Shown in pieces: positions 1 to 9,245 of a DNA stretch of 64,000 nucleotides. A program made the translations under genes and the position numbers. The number at the start of each line of letters is the position of its first letter. The stretch's first letter is position 1. Below the pieces are notes generated by a model. It was not told the DNA's origin. It worked only from the letters and a program-made list of their open reading frames with translations, and did no database searches. The stretch comes from Candidatus Brocadia pituitae (GTDB lineage: Bacteria > Planctomycetota > Brocadiia > Brocadiales > Brocadiaceae), in NCBI GenBank assembly GCA_017347445.1, contig AP021856.1:2984613-3048612 (forward strand). Reading direction: 5' to 3'.

Positions 1-1019
1 TGTTTTTTAGCAAATAGCTCGTTACAGATTTCTTTGAACTCAATATTATTGAAACCCACGACAGAACCGTCATTATCCTTCCTGACATCCAAATATCCGA
101 GCATCTCCTTGCCTGCCCTGTTGATGAATGCTATTTTCCCCTGGGTATCCATTACGACAACACCGTCAACCATCCCCTCTATGAGGGCAGGCGCTTGTAA
201 TGCTGCTTCGTTCAAATATTTTTCAAGGCAATTCATATGATACTTTTTTGCCGCATTTTTACAAATATCGGAGGCCGTTATTTCGTCAAACGGCTTCACG
301 ATATAGTCATCCGCACCCATCTTCATCACATGAATCACCATCGCTTCCGAACCACGGTCAGCTATGACAACAACCACGGCATCAGGCAGCGTATTCTTTA
401 TCTGTTTTAGCATCTCCGATTCGTTTGATGTCGCCATATCAAAGGACAAAAACACAAGCTGCGGTCTTTCCTCCCCCAGGATATGCACAACCTCTTTTCT
501 CTCATGTATCGCTAAAATGTCATACCCTTCCGCACTCACAACATTTCCCAATATCCTCACGGCATCGGCATCATTTGCAGCAACCAGTGCCTTTGCCGGA
601 TATTGGAAGGTACTGGTCTTGACAGCAATGGGCTTTTCTGGATAAATTTTATGGTAAATCAGATGGAGTAAATCTTCCTTTGCAACCGGCGCATGAAGGA
701 TACCATAAGCGCCTGCCGACCTCGCCAATTGAGACGCAAAACAGTTTTGATGCGTTTCCGACAGCAGAACGACAGGAACGTTGTTGCCATTCCTGCATGC
801 AGCAGACTTCATGATTCTGCATAGCTGAAATCCATCCAACACCGGCAGATCTACATCCAGGATAGCAAAGTCCGGTGTGGAATCATGAAGATGTTTTAAG
901 ACTTCATCTCCGTTGGTTGCAATCACTATATCGGTAAATCCATGTTGTCTCAAATAACCGGCAATGTCTCCATACGTTTCTCTGCCATCCGTTGCAAATA
1001 ATATTTTCGTATGTATCAT
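1..1019 (-). CDS. Double receiver-PAS response regulator, 3' end cut by window edge
   Basis: I read this by translating the minus strand from ATG at 1017-1019 (MIHTKILFATDG) without a stop to base 1. Residues about 1-125 form a receiver domain with the phosphoacceptor in AILDVDLPVLDG. Residues about 140-260 form a second receiver that keeps the fold (MGADDYIVKPFD) but reads LVFLSFDM where the phosphoacceptor Asp is expected, so it is probably not phosphorylated. A PAS domain follows (VVVMDTQGKIAFINRAGKEM) and runs off the window, so an output domain such as a kinase or cyclase may lie outside. An AGGA sits only a few bases before the ATG, a weak ribosome site. The partner and output are unknown. 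Confidence 0.8.
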   Translation of the reverse strand, partial: MIHTKILFATDGRETYGDIAGYLRQHGFTDIVIATNGDEVLKHLHDSTPDFAILDVDLPVLDGFQLCRIMKSAACRNGNNVPVVLLSETHQNCFASQLARSAGAYGILHAPVAKEDLLHLIYHKIYPEKPIAVKTSTFQYPAKALVAANDADAVRILGNVVSAEGYDILAIHERKEVVHILGEERPQLVFLSFDMATSNESEMLKQIKNTLPDAVVVVIADRGSEAMVIHVMKMGADDYIVKPFDEITASDICKNAAKKYHMNCLEKYLNEAALQAPALIEGMVDGVVVMDTQGKIAFINRAGKEMLGYLDVRKDNDGSVVGFNNIEFKEICNELFAKK

Positions 1020-1103
1020 CGTTCCTATTTATACCCAATCTGATTCACTATGTTTCCAGGCGCAGTACAACCGCATCCCCACGGCAAAGAGGGAACAAGG
1101 CAT

Positions 1104-1232
1104 TAGTTAAAACCATGCAAAAAAGTAGAGGCGAAGCATTTGCCAGTTTTGGTATGAATGCATGTATGCCCATTATAGCAAATGCTTCGCCCCTACACTG
1201 CGCGGCAAACATCAGCCATTCTTGGAATTTTC
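1104..1232 (-). repeat. MITE-like element, family A copy 1 (reverse, one end lost)
   Basis: In reverse orientation this matches the copy at 4849-4997: a core inverted repeat of the type GTAGGGGCGAAGCATTTGC around a spacer with CATACATGCATTCATA, preceded by an arm like TTCCAAGAATGGCTGATG. The end that should carry the terminal repeat is replaced by the start of copy 2, which suggests nesting or fusion. The other end is degenerate. Confidence 0.65.
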
Positions 1233-1364
1233 GTAACAGTTTTGCTTTTTGAAAAGTTTCCAAAATAACAACGTTTTATGTGCCGTGTAGGGGCAGGTTT
1301 CAAACCTGCCCCTACAATAAATAATATCATTCATGCAAAATGTTTTCAAAAAACTACCCTGTTA
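1233..1364 (+). repeat. MITE-like element, family A copy 2 (core type B)
   Basis: It begins GTAACAGTTTTGCTTTTTGA and ends TTTTCAAAAAACTACCCTGTTAA, an imperfect terminal inverted repeat. The centre is the palindrome GGGGCAGGTTTCAAACCTGC (type B core). The left arm resembles that of type A copies (GTGCCGTGTAGGGG). It lies between the partial regulator and sdhA. Confidence 0.7.
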
Positions 1365-1405
1365 AGCAAAAAGGAGGTTTTTCCCAGGATAATGCTATAA
1401 CGCCG

Positions 1406-3130
1406 CTAATATTTTCTCTCCTGCGGTTCAAATGGTCCGATAGTAACAGGTTTATAATCCAGTCTCACGCCCTCAGGGGTAAAATATGCCAGCGTGTGTT
1501 TCAGCCAAACCCTGTCGTCTCGTTTCGGAAAATCAGTCCGGAAATGAGACCCCCTGCTCTCCTCACGCGCCAATGCTCCTGCAACAACGGCTGCAGCAAC
1601 ATCAAGACTTCCCTTCAGTTCTAATGCCCATGCAAGGCTGAGGTTGGCCCGTTTACCGGTATAATGCAACTTAATGTGCTTATACCGATCCTGCAAGATT
1701 TTGATGTCGTTCACAGCTTCTTTCAAGTAAGAGGCTTCACGGAAGATACCCGCCTTATTATCCAGCACTTTGTTGAGGGCAACCTTGATATCAACAGGAA
1801 TTTCATTCCCCCCTGATTTACCTAATGCATCAATCCTTTCCTCTGCGCGCTTTAAGGCGCCGGTGAGGGCATTTTCACCCTTTTTCCCGCCTAATCCCTG
1901 CACATACTTTGCAACATTGCCGCCCACAATCGCACCGAAGACAATTGTATCCAATAATGAATTTCCCCCCAACCGGTTGGCCCCATGCACACTCACACAC
2001 GCCGCCTCTCCGGCTGCGTAAAAACCTTTTATGGCTGTTTCTCCTTCTGTGTTACAATCAATCCCGCCCATCGTATAATGCTGACCTGGCTGAATAGGAA
2101 TGAGATCGGTCACAGGATCTACCCCGGTAAATTCTAAACAGATATCCCGTATGCCCGGCAATCTCTGGATAATTTTTTCTTTCCCCAAGTGTCTTAAATC
2201 CAGATGTACATACTTATTGTCGAAACCACCTCCTGCCATAATTTCGCGCATAATGTTCCTTGCAATGATGTCGCGGGGGGCCACTTCCATATCTTTTTTT
2301 GAATCAGGGTATTTGGCTAAAAAACGCTCACCTTTGTTATTCAGGAGAAAACCACCTTCACCACGGCAGCCTTCGGTAATCAAAATGTTTTTACCCAATA
2401 AGGTAGTGGGATGAAACTGGATAAACTCCATATCCTTGAGCGGCACACCCGCCCAATAGGATAAGGCCATACCCATGCCGGTATTAATCAGGGCATTCGT
2501 GCTGTTTCCGTAAATACGGCCAACACCTCCCGTGGCAAATATTACCGCCCCAGCTTGGAATGCCTCCAATTGCCCGCTCATCAAATCCAGAGCGACCACG
2601 CCTGCACAAACCCCATCTTCAACCACCAGTTCCACAACCAGCCATTCCTCATAGATCACCATCTCTTTCCGCTCAGATGCATGTTTAAATTTGATGGTTT
2701 GTTGATATAAGGTATGTAAAAGGGCGTGTCCCGTTGTATCTGCAACGTAGCAGGTACGAGGAAAACCAGCGCCACCAAAAGGCCGCTGGGCAATCTTCCC
2801 TTCAGAAGTCCGGCTGAAAGGGCACCCCCAGTGCTCCATCTCATAGATGCGTTCGGCAGCTTCCCTGGTCATGCGGATAACGGCATCCTGGTCCGCCAGG
2901 TAATCGCTTCCTTTTACCGTATCGAAGGCGTGCTTTTCCCAGGTGTCGTACATACCGCGTGGATGATTACCCAGTGGAGCATTAATTCCGCCCTGAGCAG
3001 CAACAGAATGCGACCGGATGGGGTGCACCTTGGAAATCACCGCAACCTTCGCATTATGCTGATTGAGTGCAATGGCAGCCCTCAGGCCCGCCAACCCTCC
3101 GCCGACGACGATAGCATCATGATAAATCAT
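1406..3130 (-). CDS. sdhA: Succinate dehydrogenase/fumarate reductase flavoprotein subunit
   Basis: 574 residues. This is the catalytic FAD subunit of complex II, interconverting succinate and fumarate on the cytoplasmic side of the membrane. The N-terminus has the dinucleotide-binding VVGGGLAG (about 8-15). His41 in RSHSVAAQGG matches the covalent FAD histidine of the family. FIQFHPTTL, TEGCRGEGG, YTMGGI and GANRLGGNSL are active-site and FAD-contact motifs. Length is normal for the family. The two membrane anchors lie upstream on the same strand, but the expected iron-sulfur gene is absent from the 380-base gap and from the rest of the window. A quinol:fumarate reductase role cannot be excluded from the sequence. 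Confidence 0.95.
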   Translation of the reverse strand: MIYHDAIVVGGGLAGLRAAIALNQHNAKVAVISKVHPIRSHSVAAQGGINAPLGNHPRGMYDTWEKHAFDTVKGSDYLADQDAVIRMTREAAERIYEMEHWGCPFSRTSEGKIAQRPFGGAGFPRTCYVADTTGHALLHTLYQQTIKFKHASERKEMVIYEEWLVVELVVEDGVCAGVVALDLMSGQLEAFQAGAVIFATGGVGRIYGNSTNALINTGMGMALSYWAGVPLKDMEFIQFHPTTLLGKNILITEGCRGEGGFLLNNKGERFLAKYPDSKKDMEVAPRDIIARNIMREIMAGGGFDNKYVHLDLRHLGKEKIIQRLPGIRDICLEFTGVDPVTDLIPIQPGQHYTMGGIDCNTEGETAIKGFYAAGEAACVSVHGANRLGGNSLLDTIVFGAIVGGNVAKYVQGLGGKKGENALTGALKRAEERIDALGKSGGNEIPVDIKVALNKVLDNKAGIFREASYLKEAVNDIKILQDRYKHIKLHYTGKRANLSLAWALELKGSLDVAAAVVAGALAREESRGSHFRTDFPKRDDRVWLKHTLAYFTPEGVRLDYKPVTIGPFEPQERKY

Positions 3131-3196
3131 GAAATTTTTCCTTGAGATACAAAATATTATGTTTCTCTCATTTGTTCTTGCAAATATTTTTCAATT

Positions 3197-3457
3197 CTAT
3201 CCTTTTGGTAATTTTTTTAATACAGAAACCAAATGGTCACCATCAGCAAACATAAAAGGTGTAAATATCTTGAACCTTTCTTTGCCTTCAGGAAAAATTT
3301 CTATTTTCCCGCATATCTTCTTTTTAAATTCACTTACTATGAAAGCAATATCCATTTTATCTTTTGTTTGAAAAAGGATTTCATAATTGCGAGGGAATTC
3401 TTTTCGCTCCTTTATAAGATTGGATATCTCCATATCGTTAAGAATTATATCCGCCAT
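3197..3457 (-). CDS. Short protein resembling the N-terminus of DUF1828; possibly a remnant
   Basis: 86 residues from ATG at 3457 (MADIILND); an inner ATG at 3433 is an alternative. Neither has a clear ribosome site. The middle reads FKIFTPFMFADGDHLVSVLK, which resembles the start of DUF1828 proteins, but these are normally longer, so this may be a truncated copy. It sits between the complex II anchor and flavoprotein genes, where sdhB would be expected, and contains no iron-sulfur cysteine motif. I assign no function. Confidence 0.35.
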   Translation of the reverse strand: MADIILNDMEISNLIKERKEFPRNYEILFQTKDKMDIAFIVSEFKKKICGKIEIFPEGKERFKIFTPFMFADGDHLVSVLKKLPKG

Positions 3458-3512
3458 AAAATATTTACCGCAAGGACGGTAATGGTTTTCAACGATACTT
3501 CTCTTTCCGACA

Positions 3513-3887
3513 TTACCAAAGCACCGTCTTAACGCCAACAGCGGCAATCACGAGAAAGGCAAAAATTGATATCCACAATAACTTCTTTTGACTGCGGGTG
3601 ACACCGCAAAAATCAACCACCGTAATCCGTATTCCGTTGACCAGGTGTATCGCTACGGTAAGGAGTAACACATATTGAAACAGATACCCAAATTTCGTAT
3701 CAAATTTACTAATTGCATAATCGTAGGCATCTTTTCCCCGGAAAACAGAGCTGAGGGTCCAGATATGTAAAAAAAGAAACACGGTAACCACAACACCGGT
3801 AATGCGATGGACCCAGAAGGCGTACATGCCGGCATTTCTGTTTTTTAAAAGATCTTGAAAGGCTTCCTTGACATTCCGGATATTCAT
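3513..3887 (-). CDS. sdhC: Succinate dehydrogenase cytochrome b556-type membrane anchor
   Basis: 124 residues with three predicted membrane helices (about 29-47, 66-86, 102-121). HRITGVVVTVFLFLHIW and VAIHLVNGIRITVVDF match the Sdh_cyt family, with His residues that can ligate haem b. It is the quinone-side anchor of complex II. It follows the second anchor gene by 9 bases and precedes sdhA by about 380 bases. Assignment as SdhC rather than SdhD rests on the HRxTG motif, which is typical of SdhC. Confidence 0.85.
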   Translation of the reverse strand: MNIRNVKEAFQDLLKNRNAGMYAFWVHRITGVVVTVFLFLHIWTLSSVFRGKDAYDYAISKFDTKFGYLFQYVLLLTVAIHLVNGIRITVVDFCGVTRSQKKLLWISIFAFLVIAAVGVKTVLW

Positions 3888-3896
3888 TGCTGATAC

Positions 3897-4265
3897 CTAA
3901 AACCCACTATTTGTGGTTGTTGCAAACCAAATAAGGATATATACCCCGACACCAAAGAGGGTAATTCCCGTCAACCAGAGCACCCCCTTCACGAATTGTA
4001 CGATTCTTTCATGCCATGAAAAATCTGCAAATATGCCCCATAATCCATTCAAGCCATGAAAAACAACCAGCGCAAGGAGGCAGATATGAAAGGCGATCCA
4101 TCCCGGCGAACAAAACCGGTGGACAATTTCATCGTAATAGCGGGAGGCATACCTGCTGGGGCTAAAATGAAAGACAAAGAAATGAATCGCCATTCCTACC
4201 ACCAGCAATATGGCAGTAATTCTCTGCAAAAACCACGACCAGTAGCCACGTTTTTCAATGTTCAT
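3897..4265 (-). CDS. sdhD: Succinate dehydrogenase second membrane anchor subunit
   Basis: 122 residues, with three membrane helices (about 12-32, 55-78, 90-112). His residues in AIHFFVFHF and in FHICLLALVVFHGLNGLWGI resemble those of SdhD-type anchors. The gene overlaps pyrE by 11 bases and is followed by the SdhC-type gene, so the two anchors are co-transcribed with pyrE. Low sequence conservation makes the C/D naming tentative. Confidence 0.75.
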   Translation of the reverse strand: MNIEKRGYWSWFLQRITAILLVVGMAIHFFVFHFSPSRYASRYYDEIVHRFCSPGWIAFHICLLALVVFHGLNGLWGIFADFSWHERIVQFVKGVLWLTGITLFGVGVYILIWFATTTNSGF

Positions 4266-4833
4266 TATTTTTGTACAAATTCATTAAATCATCTCGTGCA
4301 AAGATCGATTCAAAAGGGATTTTTTTTCTTTCAATATTTTCCCGACCACCTTCCTGTCTGTCCACCAGGGCAACAGCCTTAATGACATCCAGCTTTGACT
4401 CCCTGGCGCGGTCAATGGCATCTATCGTTGATTGACCGGTGGTTACGACATCATCGACAATGATAACCTTGTCCCCTTCCCGCACATTACCTTCAATCCA
4501 TTTCATTAATCCATGTTCCTTGGCCTTTTTTCGCACCACAAAGGCATTAATCGCATCGTCCTGCATGCCGCTGACCATGGCGGTAGCAAAGGCAATTGGG
4601 TCTGCGCCCAAAGTCAGCCCCCCAATGGCATGGATATGAAACGGCTTGACCTTATGATAAAAAAGGTGTCCGATTAAGAGCATGGCCTCCGGGTCTAACG
4701 TTGTCGTCTTGCAATTAATGTAATAGTTGCTCATCCTTCCCGACACCAGTTTAAAGATAGGCTCTTCACTATATTTGAAGGATTTTTGCAAAAGAATTTC
4801 AAGTAGTCGCTTTTCAGCTTTAACGAGGTTCAT
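4255..4833 (-). CDS. pyrE: Orotate phosphoribosyltransferase
   Basis: 192 residues. The enzyme joins orotate to PRPP, giving OMP in pyrimidine synthesis. The PRPP-binding loop VIIVDDVVTTGQS (about 122-134) and the orotate-contact region FKLVSGRMSNYYINCK are clear. The catalytic flexible loop KKAKEHG follows FVVR. Length is typical for short PyrE. The start has only a weak AGG before it. The 3' end overlaps the complex II anchor gene, which links pyrimidine synthesis and complex II in one transcript, as dihydroorotate oxidation also feeds the quinone pool (inference). Confidence 0.93.
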   Translation of the reverse strand: MNLVKAEKRLLEILLQKSFKYSEEPIFKLVSGRMSNYYINCKTTTLDPEAMLLIGHLFYHKVKPFHIHAIGGLTLGADPIAFATAMVSGMQDDAINAFVVRKKAKEHGLMKWIEGNVREGDKVIIVDDVVTTGQSTIDAIDRARESKLDVIKAVALVDRQEGGRENIERKKIPFESIFARDDLMNLYKNNEH

Positions 4834-4848
4834 AGCCTAATAATTTTC

Positions 4849-4997
4849 GTAACAATTTAGTTTTTTGAAAAATTCCAATAATGGTGATGTTTGACGTGCA
4901 GTGTAGGGCGAAGCATTTGTAATAATTGGCATACATGCATTCATACATAAACTGGCAAATGCTTTGCCCCTACTTTTTCAAAAAACTAAATTGTTAC
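4849..4997 (+). repeat. MITE-like element, family A copy 3 (core type A)
   Basis: It has terminal inverted repeats GTAACAATTTAGTTTTTTGA and its complement ending AACTAAATTGTTAC, nearly perfect over about 24 bases. The core has GTAGGGCGAAGCATTTG facing CAAATGCTTTGCCCCTAC. It fills most of the gap between mdh and pyrE; the bases 5000-5160 after it are AT-rich with no gene seen. Confidence 0.85.
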
Positions 4998-5166
4998 TAA
5001 TTTTCAAATCTCAAATACCAAAGTCCAAATAAATTCCAAATATCAGATTCCAAGATAATCCAATCCATTCATTTGAAATTTTGTGCTTTTCTATTTGAAT
5101 TTATTTGGTATTTGGAATTTGTTGTTTGGTACTTATCAAAGCAATCAATCTTTTACAAACAATACA

Positions 5167-6330
<1,164 letters not shown>

Positions 6331-6404
6331 TCATTTTAACATGTGGATAGATAATGCAAGGCGGACACACAACAAGCGCAAGGTATTAAGCAGTATTGCA
6401 AAAA

Positions 6405-6540
6405 CACGGACAAGCATACAGACTGGGTCAAATGAGTATTTTGCGGTTATATATAGCAGTTGTAAATTTACACACTACAATATGATGTACAGCAATCTCT
6501 AAAAAATGGCCATTTGACCCAGTCTGATAGCTTGTCCGTG
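6405..6540. repeat. 136-bp element with compound terminal inverted repeats
   Basis: Both ends carry CACGGACAAGC followed, 3 bases inward, by CAGACTGGGTCAAATG, and the right end is the exact complement of both blocks. The 76 bases between are AT-rich and hold no open frame. The structure is that of a non-autonomous mobile element. Together with the hairpin at 6274 it accounts for much of the 520-base gap between mdh and the TMTC-like gene. Confidence 0.75.
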
Positions 6541-6622
6541 CCACTCCGTTAGATTATGGCGACTCTGTATCAAGTTGATAAATCACACATTGTAAGCTGC
6601 TTGAGTATCTCCGGGATGCACA

Positions 6623-9004
6623 CTACTCATTTCTCAGCGGGGTCACCGGCTTCTTTATCAATCCAAGGTCTGATACGATTGCGTATATGTCCGCATTCCT
6701 GAGATAATTCGGGTCGTATTTCAGCATTTCTCTCAGGTGTGATCGTGCCCGTTCCTTATCCCCTTTCGCAAAGTAGATCATTCCAATATTCTTGTGTGCA
6801 CTTGCATTGCGGGGATCGTAACTGACAGCTGCGAGGAATTCCTGCTGTGCCAGATCAAATAATCCCTTTTGGCAATAGATAGCCCCAAGATTATTGTGGG
6901 CATTGGCATGACCCGGTTGTAACCGCAATGCCTCTTTCAGTTCAGAAACCGCATAATCTAAATCCCCCCTTTCGGTATACACATATCCCAGGTTGCTATG
7001 CGCCTCTGCAAAACCGGGTGAGACCGACAATGCCTTTTGATAATACTTCACGGCCTCATCGGACGTACCCTTTCTCATATACGCACTGCCCAGATTGTTA
7101 AAAACCTGCGGGTTATACATTCCTAACCTGATGGCTTTTTGAAAATAACCGATGCTGTCATCCGGCAAACCTTTTTTAATAAAGGCATTTCCCAGGTTGT
7201 AATAGGCCTGGGGAAATTGAGGCTTCAGCTTTATCGCCACAGAATACTCTGCAATGGCCTTGTCGATGAATCCCTTGTCCATATACATTGTTCCCAGGCT
7301 ATTGTGTCCTTCGGGATAATTCTGGTTCAAGCTAACCGCCTCTTCCAGTTCACGAACCGCCCTGTCTAAACGCCCCTGCTTATAGAAGTAATTTCCCAAA
7401 TTATTATGGGCATCGTAATTGTAGGGTTGCTCTTTCAGAATCCTGGTCCAAAAGGTATACTCATTCTGCCAATCCCTGTTTCTCAAAAGGGTCATTATTG
7501 AAAACGATGCACAGAGTGCTACGATAAACGCCACAGAAACATGTCTGCAACGGTTGTGTTGATGAAAGGAAACAGGGCATTGTTTGCCTTTAGGCGATGG
7601 TACCGGTGCTGCACTTAATAAAAGACCACTGATAACAACACAAAATCCGGCTACAGGGAGGTAAAGGTACCGGTCTGCCATAATGTGTCCAATGGGAATA
7701 ATATTCAGCACCGGCAGCAGCGCCACAAAGAAACACAGCATGAACAGGCCGTATATCCGGGGCATATTGATAATAGTATTCGATAAATACATCTCTTTTG
7801 TCGTATATCCTTTAAAAGGGATTGGGGTTCGGGAATCAGGGGTCTGGCTTTTAACTTCCGACACCCGATCCCTGACCTCAGCCCCCCGACCCCACTTTAT
7901 CACCCTGAAAAGAATACTGGCCACCGCAATAAGAAGAATCCCACTTGCAAGAAAAGAGAGGTTAAAAACTGAGGTGACGGGAGTAATCGTATAGTCGGCA
8001 TTCAGCCGGAACGGGAAAAACATAAGTTTTACGTATGACGCCAGGATCTTTACCATCGTCATAAAATTGATCGCAACACTGTCCTGCACATAACCAACAG
8101 ATACCTCCACCGGGTTTTTTAAGACAACAAAGCGGAGCAACACATAGAAGAGGCTGATGAGTACGTATCCAAGGTAATAGCAGAAAAAATCGTTAATCCA
8201 CCCTGACTTCACATGGCTTACCGGTTTATGCCCGTTTGCCAGGAAGGGAAAGGAATGAATCGCCGCCCCTCGATAGGAATACGATGGATGAGGTTCTTTC
8301 TTCATACACAATGCCCAGTAGAGAAAAATAAACAAAGGAGTTACTATCGCCGTCTCTTTAGAAAAGAGGCTGAGCAGATAGGCGAAAAGGGCAATTGCAT
8401 AAAAAATCCTCTTTCTCAGCCAGGGTGCATACCGGACAGAACCATCTTTATCCTCCGCGATCATCTTCCTGTTTTGTAAGAATGAACGGAAGGATTTGTT
8501 TCCGTATGGATCGCAACGATTTCGGCCTGATTGAATCAAACAAAGGCATGATACCAGAGTAAACAGGGCAACCAGGAGATCTTCCCGGTAGCTTATGGCA
8601 TTCACCGCCTCCGTTCCACACGGATGAATTGAAAACAGCACTGCCGAAAGCAATGCAACAGAGCGTATCCGTATCAGCCGGACAGTCAGGGAATAAAGGA
8701 GTACCCCATTTATCGTATGAAGGATTACATTGGTCAAATGATAACCAAAGGGGTTCAGTTGCCAGATCGCCCAGTCTGCGAAATAGCTCAGGGTAACGAG
8801 AGGACGGTAGCTTAATTCATTGGAAAGGTGGAAGTACTCTTTACTAAATATTTTTGGTACATTATGGAGTGTCCGGATAAAATAATTATCTTCAATCACT
8901 CCAATATCATCGTAGACAAATCCGCTGTGAAGTGAATTCAGGAAAATCCCTGCCGATATGACCGCTATAAGGATATAAGGAAGTTTGGGATATTTTCTTT
9001 CCAC
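6623..9004 (-). CDS. TMTC-like membrane protein with C-terminal TPR repeats
   Basis: 793 residues. The N-terminal half (about 1-520) has many membrane helices and an early luminal/periplasmic acidic motif FVYDDIGVIEDN, typical of GT-C-fold glycosyltransferase-like TMTC proteins. The rest (about 530-780) is a run of about eight TPR units (AHNNLGNYFYKQG, GHNSLGTMYMDKG, AYYNLGNAFIKKG and so on). Known TMTC relatives transfer sugars to proteins from a lipid donor; that function here is inference. A Ser/Pro/Arg-rich stretch (about 373-400) between two helices is encoded by repeat-like DNA near 7815-7895 and looks like an in-frame insertion. It lies downstream of phoU, separated by a repeat-rich gap. 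Confidence 0.8.
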   Translation of the reverse strand: MERKYPKLPYILIAVISAGIFLNSLHSGFVYDDIGVIEDNYFIRTLHNVPKIFSKEYFHLSNELSYRPLVTLSYFADWAIWQLNPFGYHLTNVILHTINGVLLYSLTVRLIRIRSVALLSAVLFSIHPCGTEAVNAISYREDLLVALFTLVSCLCLIQSGRNRCDPYGNKSFRSFLQNRKMIAEDKDGSVRYAPWLRKRIFYAIALFAYLLSLFSKETAIVTPLFIFLYWALCMKKEPHPSYSYRGAAIHSFPFLANGHKPVSHVKSGWINDFFCYYLGYVLISLFYVLLRFVVLKNPVEVSVGYVQDSVAINFMTMVKILASYVKLMFFPFRLNADYTITPVTSVFNLSFLASGILLIAVASILFRVIKWGRGAEVRDRVSEVKSQTPDSRTPIPFKGYTTKEMYLSNTIINMPRIYGLFMLCFFVALLPVLNIIPIGHIMADRYLYLPVAGFCVVISGLLLSAAPVPSPKGKQCPVSFHQHNRCRHVSVAFIVALCASFSIMTLLRNRDWQNEYTFWTRILKEQPYNYDAHNNLGNYFYKQGRLDRAVRELEEAVSLNQNYPEGHNSLGTMYMDKGFIDKAIAEYSVAIKLKPQFPQAYYNLGNAFIKKGLPDDSIGYFQKAIRLGMYNPQVFNNLGSAYMRKGTSDEAVKYYQKALSVSPGFAEAHSNLGYVYTERGDLDYAVSELKEALRLQPGHANAHNNLGAIYCQKGLFDLAQQEFLAAVSYDPRNASAHKNIGMIYFAKGDKERARSHLREMLKYDPNYLRNADIYAIVSDLGLIKKPVTPLRNE

Positions 9005-9059
9005 TGAAGATGATGGGTCATTGAATCAGACCTTTGACCACTTATTGAAAGTGAACATC

Positions 9060-9156
9060 GAACCGCAGAACAAGGAATTTAGTAGGGACACGGTGCTCCG
9101 TGTCCCTTCATCATTCAACATTCCTTGTTCGATATCCGGCGTACTGCTTTTCAATG
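9060..9156. repeat. Palindromic repeat, family B copy 1
   Basis: GAACAAGGAAT and ATTCCTTGTTC form outer inverted repeats about 64 bases apart, and inside them GGGACACGG and CCGTGTCCC form a second hairpin. The outer flank GGCGTACTGCTTTTCAATG is also shared with the copy at 18238-18336. A short relic is near 31237. Confidence 0.75.
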
Positions 9157-9182
9157 TAAAGCGACGAGGCTCGTCGCTCTAC

Positions 9183-9240
9183 ACCCCCCCCTCTTTCCCC
9201 TCGTAAACGGGGGGATTATGGGGGGTAATTGAAATTCCTT
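9183..9240. repeat. G/C-run repeat (family C)
   Basis: A C-run, CCCTCGTAAACGGGGGGATT and a GGGGGGTAATTGAAATTCC tail. The same arrangement recurs at 14681-14758, 35540-35600, 59829-59995 and 61325-61430. It lies directly downstream of phoU. Confidence 0.6.
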
Positions 9241-9245
9241 ATCCA

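Noticed and set aside
6560-6622. Possible terminator after the TMTC-like gene
   Set aside because: No stable stem with a T-run could be found by eye; only the repeats nearby are clear.
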